From contig FN648299.1 in the NCBI GenBank assembly GCA_000310025.1, positions 336,836-374,232 of the forward strand: a DNA stretch of 37,397 nucleotides, written 5' to 3'. Positions 1 to 10,312 of this stretch are shown here, one piece after another. Each line of letters begins with the position of its first letter. Positions within the stretch are counted from its first letter, which is position 1. The position numbers and the translations under genes are program-made. Below the pieces are notes generated by a model, which made no database searches, was not told where the DNA came from, and saw only the letters and a list, made by a program, of their open reading frames with translations. Origin of the DNA: Ectocarpus siliculosus. Taxonomy: Eukaryota; Sar; Phaeophyceae; Ectocarpales; Ectocarpaceae.

Positions 1-120
1 AAGGGCATAGGTTGGAGGCACGGCTGGTGGGAGGCACGGATGGTACAATGGCCTTTTTTTTTTCAGCGGATGTGGCGTTCGCAGGAATATTCTATTAATA
101 TGGCATGGGTGGCATGGGAT

Positions 121-570
121 GGCAGTTACGCTCGTTGTTTCTCCGGGGGGCTCGCATTCACCGAAACACACGGGGAGCAACAAGGTGGAGGGGTGGTGGC
201 AGTGCGTTCGTATGTTTCTCCGGGTACGTTAAGTACAACATCAGCACGGGGCAAATGGGAGGCACGGCAGGCGTAGTAAAATCGCTGCAGCGGGCGTTTC
301 GTTGCCGCAACCTATCGGTGATTATTCGATGAATGGCAGGTTAAGACAGTCACGATCGTGATAGTGGAGGAACTTCACATTCGTCGAACACACACGGACA
401 GTGGCAGGGCGGCAGGGGCATGGCAGTACGTTCTTATGTTTCCCGGGGCACACCCAATGCACCGCAATAGATGGCACGATACATGATATGGCATGGTTTG
501 ATGGCAAGGAAGGTCAATGGCAGGATCGTTGGTGTATGTCTCGGCGGACGTCGTGTTCGCCGCAATATGA
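121..570 (+). repeat. Degenerate ~75-140 bp repeats in the 5' part of the retroelement
   Basis: Copies of a motif of the form GGCAGTNCGTTCGTATGTTTC, followed by a CGGGG stretch and then CACCGNAA, start at about 121, 198, 422 and 519, with a weaker one near 335. Spacing is uneven (77, 137, 87, 97 bp), so this is an old, diverged tandem series. It lies where a gag-like ORF or 5' leader would be expected; no gag motif was recognised. Confidence 0.5.
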
Positions 571-652
571 CGTGTTTCGAAACAGCGTGACACTTACGCC
601 GGCAGAACGGCACATTTGAGATTGCGAACAGCGATTGTAAAACTCAGTACGT

Positions 653-1608
653 GTGCTTTTTTTTCGCAAAAAATTACCGGGCACTCACGGGTGGCAAGGT
701 ACCCTTCGCCGATTGCGGTTTCAGCTGCGTCAACAACTCGATGACGTGTTACTCGGATCAAGGGAACAAACAGATGGGGCGATTCTGATGCATCGGTTGG
801 CAGATGTGGCAGCCGAGTTGGCGGTGCGTTTCGACGGCCATATGGGTCGCGTCGCACGTTTCCTTGGAGGGGAAATCATGGCAAAACTCAGAGACCCTTT
901 AGTGATTGCAAGTCATTTCGGATCTAAAGGATTTGCGGACATGCAGAGACCGATGAAGGCAGTGTACGAAGGAGTGCCGGTTTGTGTGGTTCCTGGCGGC
1001 GATTTGGATGCTGCACTCCAATACGGCAATCACTCTAGCGCGTACCCTCATCAACAGACGTTGTGGAAAAGACTTGGTGCATGGTCGGGTAGTGGTGCTG
1101 AACAAAACGGCGGCTCGAGCGATCAAGCATCTGCGCGTTTCTCTGCTAGCGGTGGTCGAATCGAAAGATAAAAATCAGGTTATACTTGACTTGTCATTTG
1201 GTGCGGGTGGCGATGGCCAAGGCTGGCAGGGAGTGAACGGTGACACTCGTTTTGAAACGGCACCCGTCAGCGAAATCGGCGGGGTGTTGTCGAGCATTCT
1301 GAGGCAGGCTTGCGCTTTGCGGGAAGCTAACGGCAGTGATGTTCCTATAAAACTGTGCAAAGATGGACGTGGCAGATGCCTTTCGTCGAATTCATCTTGA
1401 GTGGGACAAGGCACCAGTTTTCTCGTACGTTGTGGACGAATTTCTGGTGGTAGACTTTCGGACGGCCTTTGGTTGGAGGAACTCTCCTGGGTGGTGGTCC
1501 TTGATGGCATCGGCGATTGTGCACTCGCACAGGCACACGAACCGTTTCAACGCGAAAGTGTTGCCGGAAGCAGACGAAATAGCGCGTAATGTGCAGGTTA
1601 AGGTGTGA
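653..1608 (+). pseudogene. Reverse transcriptase N-terminal half, frameshifted
   Basis: Three consecutive frames carry parts of one reverse transcriptase. Frame 2 (653 to about 1060) contains the segment ending near the YGNHSSAYPH motif. Frame 3 (about 1060-1358) contains LAVVESKDK and VILDLSFG, the fingers region upstream of the first catalytic aspartate. Frame 1 (1363-1608) contains MDVADAFRRIHL, whose Asp (the D of MDV) fits the first catalytic Asp of the palm (motif A), followed by a FGWRNSPGWW segment typical of DIRS-type enzymes. Two frameshifts separate the pieces, so no functional product is expected. The domain call rests on motif order recognised by eye. Confidence 0.75.
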
Positions 1609-2867
1609 CCGCCGGGGGAGTCGGCGGTTCGTGCACCGGCGGGTGTTTCTGTGGCGCCGTTTTCAAGCGAGTATACTCCTGGCATTTTTTCAGCGAGATG
1701 TATGTCGACGATATGATCAATCTGGAGGCGTGCTCGTACGGAAAGGAAGACAATTTGCTCGTGGCAACTAGGTCGGCTATTTCTGATCACCTCCGAATGC
1801 TTGGAAGCATAGCAGACAATCCCGTGCCGGTAATGCCACAAAAGAAACTCACAGACTGGTCAGTTCAGCAAGAGGTTCTGGGGTATGCCGTCGATACGCA
1901 AAATATGACAATTGCGATTCCCGGGAAAAAGATCGAGGAGGTAATGGCGTTTCTAACCGAATGGCCGAAAACGCGTCGTTGGGCCAGGGCTGAAGAAGTA
2001 TGGAGCTTGACTGGCGAGTTAAGGCATTTCACCACGGTAGTGCGGGCAGGAAAGTACTTCGTGTGGCGGCTTGGGTTTGTAACAGGACTTGCCCATAACG
2101 ATCAACACGCGTCACCGGTCATGAAAGAATCCATCGTGAGTCTGGGCGAGGAGTTTCATGCGGATTTGGAGTGGTGGAGGTGGGCAGTGCGGCAACGTCT
2201 ACTGGCGGAGGGTGTATCTCTGTATTCCCCGTTTTACGATCATGTGCAATGGGAACCGACGCGACACTGGTTTTCTGATGCTACGTTATTAGCTATTGGG
2301 GGGTATTGTAGCGAACGGCGTGAGTGGTGGCGGTACGATTTATCTCCAGAGGAGAAAAGTCGATCTTCCGATTCGGCTAGTTGCTCTCGGCAGAACAGGC
2401 TGTCCATCCATTTGTTGGAAGCATTGGCGATGGTTGTTAACGCCTACGTGATGATCGTTGTCCTCAATGATCAGCCAGTCGTCCCCGGGGAACCTGCTCT
2501 TTTTCGTGGTGACAATACCTCTGCTGTGACATGGGTAAACACGTGTGGGGGTACACGGGAGCCACGCGCCGCGTTTATTATGAGATGGCTGGGCGTGTTG
2601 GAGATGACAGCGGGTTGGTGTTTCAAAGCGGCACATATCCCGGGCGTTGAGAACGTTTCAGCGGACGGAATTTCACGGTGGGCACGCGCGGATATTCCTC
2701 GCCGACTAACTGAGCTGTCTTCTCCCTCTCGTGCGCGTTGGCAGGAGGTCAGGTTGGGGATGGCAGGTGGGATGGCGTGTTCGGAGATCTTGCGGTCTTA
2801 CTCTCGACGGTCGGAGTTGCTCCGTCGACTCACGCCACTTATGCAGCGGCGTGGAAAATGTGGGTAG
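1605..2867 (+). pseudogene. Reverse transcriptase C-terminal half plus RNase H, retroelement
   Basis: This 420-codon open frame is the longest intact piece of the element. It begins inside the palm and carries MYVDDMI near residue 34, the YxDD box with both metal-binding aspartates. It continues through connection segments such as LGYAVD and SLTGELRHF. An RNase H domain follows, with FSDAT, HLLEALAMV, FRGDNTSAVTWVN and HIPGVENVSADGISR in the expected order of acidic residues. It would copy the element RNA and remove the RNA strand of the hybrid. The upstream part lies in another frame and the recombinase follows in another, so the polyprotein or overlapping-ORF layout is broken. The ATG shown is simply the first in the frame and not a believable start. 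Confidence 0.8.
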
Positions 2868-3913
2868 AATGGAGAACGGTCGCGGTGCGTAAGAGTGTCT
2901 ATTTGGATGCGGCAGGGGGGGAAGAAGAGTCGGCTAACGAGTTGGCAAGTACATGGCGTACCTGTTTTTCTGTCGGGGCAATAACATGTCCACGATCGCG
3001 GGGAAGTAAGTCGCGGTCAAGTACTTCCACAAACGCATCGGGGTGGACCTCCCAATGAAACATAATTTTTTTCGGGCTGGCAAAGCCGGTTTGGCGAGAG
3101 AGAGCAAGCTGCGTATCGATGGTAGGATGCGACGCCCCATTTCGTGGACCATTCTTCGCAGCAGCATTTGCACGGCGGCGGAATGGGGCGAGGGGGGGCG
3201 GGTGATGTGGCTAGCCCTAGCGGTGTCCTATTTTTTCATGTGCCGCCCATCGGAAATCTTCGCGTATAGCAACGGTAAGATTCACAAGGAGTTCGGGATT
3301 ACGCGCGGCAATGTGGCGTTTCGGAAAGGGGAGGTGCAGCTCCTTACTCCGGCATTGTGGCGGTGTGCGGATCGAGTAGAGGTGCTGTTCGAGGCGTCAA
3401 AAGGAAATCATGACGAGGCAGTGGTGTCGCGTGTTAAGACGTGCCCGGGGTTTGCTAAGGTCGATTGGGAGTGGGACGGGACCGGTCATGTACCGGTGGG
3501 GATGGTGGGCATAGGCAGGTTCGAAGTTTTGCTGGAATTGGTGTGCTGCTATCCGCAGCTCGATGAGATGGCACCCATTGCTGCTTACCCTTCTGGTAAG
3601 GTTTGGAAGGTTTGGACGTGTGCTCAATCGTCGACAGCTTTGCGCGCTCTCGTGGCTGGTCAAGGATTGAAACCGGAAGAGTGCGCGCCGCATTCCGGCA
3701 GGATAGGGGGCGCGACTAGGTTGGGGGCGATGGGGTTGTCTTCGTGGGCAATTCAACAGCAAGGAGATGGAAATCGGACGCGTTTCAATCGTACTGGCCA
3801 ATTTGGATGATGTTCAGAAGGCGTCCTTTGCGCTAGCGTCGGACGCTGTAGGGAAGGGGATCCAGCCCGGGCAAATGACGCGGTGGAAGGGTGCACGACC
3901 TAAGCCGAAGTAG
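2738..3913 (+). pseudogene. Tyrosine recombinase of the retroelement, frameshifted
   Basis: The N-terminal core-binding domain (THATYAAAWKMWVEW, frame 2) is followed by a short piece in frame 3 and then a long frame-1 block from 3010 to about 3765. The catalytic domain shows LALAVSYFFMCRPSEIF, with the first catalytic Arg, and APHSGRIGGATRLG, the HxxR box. The nucleophile region (WKSDAFQSY, Tyr codon at 3792-3794) is in frame 3, and the C-terminus ending at the TAG at 3911-3913 is in frame 2. A frameshift just before the catalytic tyrosine and another just after it, plus the stop at 3007, mean this copy cannot make an active recombinase. The family assignment is firm from the R...HxxR...Y pattern. 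Confidence 0.8.
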
Positions 3914-4196
3914 CGTCTCGGGATTGACTTTCATGTTTATGTCATTTGGTCTGTTGGGTTGTACTGTACGTAATCTATTTTTCTTTTTCGGAGCCTAAGC
4001 GGCGTGCTATTAGTCGCTCTTGATATGGGAGGCAGCAATTTATAGTCATGGTGGATGGTTAGGTGGGGATGGGGGGAGCGAGAGGGAGCTTGAAGGTGGA
4101 GGTTGGGGGAAAGGGGGGGGGTTATGATGAAGGGATGGAAACAATCGGGGGTAGGGCGCAGACGCATGGGAAAGGGAAAAAGCAGGCTGTTAAAGT

Positions 4197-4355
4197 GGGG
4201 TAGCGAGATGAGGTGTGACAGCCTGCCTGGGTTTACGTCTGTGTATGAGGAACCCGGGCAAGATTCGGCGTGGGGTAAGCCCGGGTGACGTGATGAAGTC
4301 GTGGGGGTCCACGACTCAAAAATAATAATTACTCTAGATTCATGAGCATAACAAA
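4197..4355 (+). repeat. Spaced direct repeat, copy 1
   Basis: A segment of about 159 bp beginning GGGGTAGCGAGATGAGG and ending with CATGAGCATAACAAA recurs at 4636-4782 with a few substitutions and indels. It contains the inner phrase GTCGTGGGGGTCCACGACTC, a short palindrome. It may be a terminal B repeat of the adjacent recombinase retrotransposon (A1-ORFs-B1-A2-B2 layout), but no A1 copy was found in the window. Confidence 0.8.
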
Positions 4356-4635
4356 GTGTAAGATTGAACGAAGGAAATCTGGGGTTTGTGGCGCGGGATT
4401 GAACTGTACAGTGGCAAGGTAGGCAAGAAATTGCGGGGAAGTTTCATCGGGAGATTGGATGAGCACGGTGGTGATGATGTATTGGCGTACAACTTCAGCA
4501 GCAGCAGCAAGAAGCAATAAGAACAGTGCACACTGCAGCTGCTCCTCTTAGATGTGTATTAGGTAAAGGTCAGGGGTGGGCTTCGGCTAGGTGATTGGCC
4601 GGAAAATCCCTCCCGGGTTTTCGTGAAGGGGGCCA

Positions 4636-4782
4636 GGGGTAGCGAGATGAGGTGTGACAGCCTGCCTAGGTTTACGTCTGTGTGTGGTGTATGTATGAGG
4701 AACCCGGGCAAGATTTGGCGTGAAGTCGTGGGGGTCCACGACTCAAACATAATAATAACTCCAGATTCATGAGCATAACAAA
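4636..4782 (+). repeat. Spaced direct repeat, copy 2
   Basis: This is the second copy of the 4197-4355 repeat. Relative to copy 1 it lacks a short stretch of about 17 bp (GGGTAAGCCCGGGTGACG region) and carries a GT-rich insertion. The 280 bp between the copies (4356-4635) is unique within the window. Confidence 0.8.
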
Positions 4783-7453
4783 TCACAAGTTCTGCCGGTC
4801 GGAAATTATTCGTTCGAAAGTACTTAGAACTCTGGGGCGTGTGTGCATTGTACACATTGTCCATACATTGCGCTTTACCATGCAGCAGGTTCTACGAACC
4901 GCAAATCGATGCACCGTCCACGAACCTTTTACATTTTGGGGTCGGAAACGAGACTGTGAACGGGACTGTGTAGAAGACTGTGTAGAATTTAATTAATCCA
5001 TACAAACTCAAGTGAATCAGTAATTTCCGAGTTTGGGCAGACGATTATATCCTGAATGTGCTACAGCCTCGCCGATGTCCGATATTCGCACACACACAAC
5101 TCTGGCCCAGGCCAACGGGCGACGTTTACGGAAAGTCTTCCTATCATCTCCTGGTCGACGCGGACAGCAAAGATACGCACGGGAGTGAAAGTAGCCAACC
5201 CATTGGTTCTTATCCCCGATGTCGGAACCAGCACGAAGCAAGTATATCGACTAAGAACAATGTGTCGGCATGGAGGAGCTGAGCCCACGTTTTCGATTGG
5301 AACTGTGTGTAGATGGACGAAGACGAGTTTTGCAGAAACTGGTCGAGCAAGTATCTCCCTGTCTGCTCCGTCGTCCGGAAGTTCCACCAGCTCCTATATC
5401 CTTCGCGTACAGACAGGAAACCAAGCACAGCACCCCAGCAGCATCACACGAACGAAAATAACATGTTCCCAAACACATCGCCGTATGCATATTACCTGCG
5501 CCATTCTCTGTTTTACTCGAGCCCGCTCGGGGCTTCCACCTTGGGGCCTCCCTATTCACGTCTTGGTCGTCTTGGTCTGTTTGTCGTCACCGTGAGTGTC
5601 GGTAGAATGTATATTCAAACACCTGAAAAGACCTGGAAAGGCCGCGAATGAAAGGATAGTGCGCGATCGGTACAAAGTCAGGGGCTAGATACAGCATGGT
5701 CCACTTGAGTCGGTGATTGAAAATAGTTCTCTGCTGCTGCTGTAATCATGCCAACCTTCTCGTCACAAACATCGGTATTCACACTCATTACTGTTGGCTC
5801 TGCGGCACACCGGCAAACCCTCCGCAACGGCCTTCGAAACACACAGACGTTATTGACAACCATTACTTGTAATGCTGTGCTGTTGGATTAATGTAGAAGA
5901 AGCCGAAATCAAACCAAAGAGCTGACTACTGTAGTCTAATGGCAAGATATAGGGATCGGCGTTGATCCGATGTAATGATTCCATGCGACGCCCCGGTCTA
6001 CAGATTCAGTGCGACGTGTTGCCTGAGGCATGCCACTGCTATGGGCATTGACGAACCTTCATCATCTACAATCACATACATCACGCCTGCGTGACTCATC
6101 TACTGTACAATCATTCCCATCTTCTCATCACATACACAAATACTAGCTCAATTTACTACGATAATTCGACCCACACCTTGCAGGTTTTGCGATGGATGAA
6201 CTCACCACAACTTCGAACTTTCGATCACAATACCATGCAGCTCATGTACCAGGCACCCCTCGTCACCCGCGGTTACATGTATTAGGTCTGTCCAACGTGA
6301 ATCAGACGGGCTGTGAGGGAAAATGCCGGCAATATGATACCCGTGCTCGACATTTTGAACCACATGCGTGCGCTCGGCGGGACATAAACTACATAACAAT
6401 CGGCTTCTACATACATATACGTAGAGATATTTCCCGTCTTTCAACAGGAGTCTGGCCGCTCGCCCCAGTGGGGGGCGGGGGGGGCAATCGTTCCCCCTGT
6501 ATAATTTAGAGTCCACATTTCGGCCGGAAAGTGTCCTCCTTGGGAACTGCCGGCGGGGTAGGCATTCATCATATAACAGTTCGATCCCTCTTGCGTGTAC
6601 AGATACTGCTGTATCGGCTACAAACGAACGGAAGGCTCTGCATGTATTTCGAATGTATGTCACCAGCCAACAAGAGGGAGGAGCTTGGGTCGTGGTGAAC
6701 ATATGTGAGCCCTTAGGGGGGAGGGAGCATCGCACAAAAGCCCGCCCGCAGCAATCAGCAATCAGCAGTTGAACAACGTGTCGGTCACGGTGAACCAACG
6801 AGGAGAATGAGAGTGAATTATCAAGTCGCAGCTGATAGCTTCAGTACAACGTCAAGGCGAAATATAAAACAGCTGACACACCTTCGAACCGTCAAAGCAA
6901 GTTGTACAGTAGACGGGACTACCAGGTACATCCACGATATTGTACGTTCACACAAAGTACGCTGATCTGTGACACAGCCTACCCTGGCGCCTCCACGCCA
7001 CGGGACCTCTCGATCACCCGACCCAAAATACATCTTACCTCCTACAATGCTGTGGCTGTGATTAACTCGTACTTGTCGTATGGCTGCGCTCAGGGACAGC
7101 CTTCTCTCTCAGCTCGTCCCCGTATTCTGATAAGACCGGTGGTTCTGTCCGGAGAGGGGGTGGAACGGTGTGTGATCGGAAACGCGGGCTAGACTGTGTG
7201 TACGTATTGCGCCGAACCGACACATGATACCGTGTCTGTATGTGTTCTACACTCTGAGTATACCTAACATCCATCCGCAAAGCGCACTCGGGTCGAAAAC
7301 CCAGGCGCAGCGTTCCGACCAGAAGAAGGAAAACGGGCGCACCTTTTTCGCGGCAGGCTAAAAAAAATGTCGGGGCCTCTTTCTCGCTTTGAAATGCGAG
7401 AATAGATATTTTTGAATAAAAAAAAATAGAATAGATATGTGTCATATTAAGAA

Positions 7454-7484
<31 letters not shown>

Positions 7485-8203
7485 TACCGGGACAGTTTCA
7501 ATTAATATCGGTAATATTTTGAATGTACCCAGTTTATTTATGCGTGCGAAGCCCGCCAATACACGGTGAAACCCATTCATCTGCGGGCCACACGCTTTCA
7601 ACATGTTGCACCTCACTCCGTGAATCAATGAAGGAAAGGAGACTCTAGAGCAGAGATGCCGTCACCGGGGCAGCAAAGAAGTCGCCGTGCATATATTCTG
7701 CCATCCGGTTTGTCAACATACCGACCCGTCGGCATGGCATGATTGATGGCGATTGCTTTGGGTGGGGTGTTCACTCCAAAGAACCTACCGATAGACGGAG
7801 TCAAGAGAGCGAAGAAGAAACAACACGGAGGAGCCAGAGCATCATCATCACGTTACTTGACGTGTTCTGGCGAGAGGACGGGCGCGCAGATGATATAAAG
7901 GCATGCATGGATCCCTGGGTGTGGGTACTACCGCTCGCTGTGCTCCAGCTCTACATAAATATTCGCATGTGTGTGCGTGCGTGTGTTTATTATTAGCATC
8001 GACCGCGCTAACCGGCTGACCAACGAAAAGACGTCAGTCTTACAAAAGTGCGGTTGAAAACACAAAACACTTCAAACACTTCTATCTGCCATGAACTGGG
8101 ACCCCGTGAGGGGGCAGCATGGGGGAGGCTAAACTGTCCTTCGGATTAAAGACAGAAACAGCAGCAACAGAAGAAAACTGGACGCGTCTACCAAGCCAAT
8201 TAC
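4783..8203. other. Stretch without a confident gene
   Basis: Several frames are open on both strands (for example 5056-5595 plus, 6202-6798 minus, 7062-7628 minus). None shows a recognisable domain, splice-consistent exon chain or conserved motif. An (AAT)n run sits at 7454-7484. I see no RNA gene here. Confidence 0.5.
7454..7484. repeat. (AAT)n microsatellite
   Basis: About ten AAT units in a locally AT-rich patch. It creates the poly-Tyr run seen in a minus-strand open frame, which I treat as spurious. Confidence 0.9.
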
Positions 8204-8511
8204 CTTGTACTTTAGTTCGTTTAGGAGTACTTTCACCATTATCCTCCTTGTTTTCGCTACCATCATTCTGATCCTCATCTTGACAAGAATCTTTGGCCAG
8301 TGCGTGCGTGTGTGTTTGTAGCTCTTCTGGCGGGTGCTGCTGCGCGTGCTCGTCATCGACATTCAGTGTGGATTGAAATTGCAAAACTTCGTGCACAGAG
8401 ACCGGAGTGGCCTCTGCTGGTGTTGGCGTCTGGTATGCGCCAGTTGCAGCGCCCAGGCTCCCGCCTGATGTGTGTCGGTCTCTGAACTGGTTGGTTCGAA
8501 TGCGGTGCGCG
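8204..8511 (-). CDS. Candidate internal exon, unknown hydrophilic protein
   Basis: On the minus strand a strong acceptor (CTTTTTCTTCAG at 8512 and above) opens a frame of about 102 codons that runs to a good donor (CAAG/GTAATT at 8204/8203). The peptide is rich in Gln, Glu, Asp, Ser and Thr, includes LQFQSTLNVDDEH and a KEDNGESTPKRTK segment, and looks disordered and acidic with a basic end. No domain is recognised and neither a 5' nor a 3' partner exon was found. It could be part of an unknown gene, a remnant of a mobile element, or chance. The evidence is only the splice signals and amino acid composition. Confidence 0.3.
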
Positions 8512-8696
8512 CTGAAGAAAAAGCGGCGTCATTGCCAAAATTACTCGAAAATGGACAAGACGCCAAGTGGGCGCCAAGTTACACGGAGACAGCTGATTGG
8601 CGGACGCCAAGTGAAATCTGTCCCGGTGGCTATTTTTGCTGCCATTTTTTTCAGTCTTTTCTCAGGGACTACTTGTTCAATAAACATTCTACCAAA

Positions 8697-8776
8697 TCAC
8701 CTCTGGCCGCCCTCCCGGGGGGGCCCTTCGCGGTGAGCGCCCTCAAGGCGCGGTGTGTAAGGGCCTGCGGCCCTAG
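8697..8776. repeat. GC-rich palindrome cluster
   Basis: Two perfect short hairpins lie close together: GCGCC-CTCAA-GGCGC at 8737-8751 and AGGGCC-TGC-GGCCCT at 8760-8774. A CCCGGGGGGGCCC stretch precedes them. The block is much more GC-rich than its flanks and looks inserted, but no target duplication was identified. Confidence 0.5.
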
Positions 8777-10075
8777 CGAAAACCCTGCACAACACCAAAG
8801 GCGCTCGTGACTGCTGCTGGGGTGCTCTGGTGTTGACGTGTGTACCTGATGGTGCCTACCCACGTGCAAGATAGAGTCTTAGAATGAAGTTTTGGAGAAC
8901 GGGTCGGTAAGACGTATGAAAGCCAGTCGGAAGGTGTGCCCGTTTATCACCTTGTCAGCACGCTGGATTGAAGGCAAGAAAGAGGGTGTAAGCTCGGCGT
9001 TCTTGAGTTCGATTCGCGCACTATGTAGCTACACTGCCTTCGTTCGAAGGCGGTTCTGGTCGATGTTGCAAGCTAGAACTGATCGGGCAGCCGGGCTCCG
9101 CACACGAGGGGGGTGGGGTGGTACATCTGCACAATCTCCCACACCATATGTGGTCAAGATACCAGCGGAGAACCGCGACGATATCAGCACAACAAACAAG
9201 CAGTGCTGCTTGTCTGTGCGAATTCTCTCTGGGTTGTCATGGTTCATTACGCTTGTTTTTCACGTACTGTTTTATTCCCCGCTGTTCCTCGTGGGGTACA
9301 CATGATGAAATGCGATTGTGTGAAATTGACCAGGAAAAACACGAACACTGTGAAAATGAAGTCTTGACTCATTGGCGCACAGTGTCGCCGAATTCATTTG
9401 CGATTTTCTCTATTCATCGCGAAGCGAAATATATATTTCTTCTAGCTGGCGGAGTTTTTCAAGCTTACCCGGGTGGAGTCTGGAGTCAAGCACGGGGGAT
9501 TGAATTTCGGCGCACGGGAGTGACCGTAGGATGTTTGGAAGATCATTTACTCTCCGCCCGAAAGAGAGCACGCGAAGGGCGGCGTGCTCGGTAGTTCTTA
9601 CCCGGCCCCAAAAAGAAAAACCACCATCAATGTTAACATTACAGCTGCGGCGTGCGAAGAACAACGGTCAGGGCCTTGTCTACCAGCTCTACTTGGTCGA
9701 CTTTTGTTCGGTTGCACTTGCAAAAAAAAGTATCTCCCTCTACATCAGCCCATGAAATCTGCAGCACACAAAAATGCACACGATATTAGATAAAAGGCAA
9801 TACAAAACACAAGAACAAACGGTCACCTGTCCAAAACCTTGACATAAGTACCTTGCTCTGAGAGGGCAAATAAAAACGCAACAGTAGGAACGGAATAACA
9901 GCGAAACCTATTAAAAATATTCTACACGGGCGGCCTTTTTTTTTTCGACGACGACGTGGTTCACCTCTCTCTTTTGTTCTGGGGGAAGCTTGGGGCTCCT
10001 TTTTCACCATCCTTGGACGTGAGTGCAGCCCAGCTCTTTTGGGATCCTGACCTCTCAAACGCACTGCACAAAATA
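8777..10075. other. Stretch without a confident gene
   Basis: Open frames occur on both strands (9118-9594 plus; 9786-10100 minus, with a hydrophobic stretch), but none has a recognised domain or good splice partners. It lies downstream of the mannosidase stop and may include that gene's 3' untranslated region and polyadenylation site. Confidence 0.4.
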
Positions 10076-10295
10076 CCGTAGGTGACACAAGATACCGCAC
10101 CCACTGGACAATTTTTCAACACTTGACTGTACGTCCGGGCGAATGCGATGTCAAAATCGAGAGATTATTGTTTTCGAAAGACATCGACGAGACGGTTTCA
10201 ACGCCGCCATTTTCGGCACCGCCACTATTTCTACCGTGGAGAAATGGGACATCGAAGACCGGTCCAGGGTGTGTGATATCTTGTGTCACCTACGG
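10076..10295 (-). mobile_element. MITE-like element with terminal inverted repeats, copy 1
   Basis: The 220-bp element starts with CCGTAGGTGACACAAGATA and ends with the inverse complement (TATCTTGTGTCACCTACGG, one mismatch). Its interior, read on the minus strand, matches that of the copy at 22057-22273 (shared TTTCTCCAC, AGTGGCGGTGCCGA and CTCGTCGA). It encodes nothing. No clear target site duplication is visible. It lies 17 bp beyond the stop codon of the minus-strand mannosidase gene, so it is probably part of that gene's 3' untranslated region. Confidence 0.75.
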
Positions 10296-10312
10296 AAGAC
10301 GTCACAACCCTT

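Larger units (their letters stand above)
1..3913 (+). mobile_element. Decayed DIRS-order (tyrosine recombinase) retrotransposon, interior
   Basis: The stretch reads in order as a reverse transcriptase, an RNase H and a tyrosine recombinase, which is the gene order of DIRS/Ngaro/PAT-type retrotransposons. These integrate by a recombinase instead of a DDE integrase. No reading frame is continuous: the similarity moves between the three forward frames near 1060, 1358, 1600, 2750, 2945, 3007 (also an in-frame TAA at 3007-3009), 3765 and 3795. Adjacent host genes keep phase across every splice, so this is decay of the element and not general sequence error. The left end is not defined and may lie outside the window. 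The right end may extend to the direct repeats ending at 4782. Membership of the order is well supported; the exact family (DIRS, Ngaro or PAT) is not. Confidence 0.85.

Noticed and set aside
6202-6798. 198-codon minus-strand open frame
   Set aside because: No recognisable domain, compositional bias or splice partners; chance openness cannot be excluded.
7062-7628. 188-codon minus-strand open frame
   Set aside because: It includes a poly-Tyr run from the (AAT)n repeat and shows no domain.
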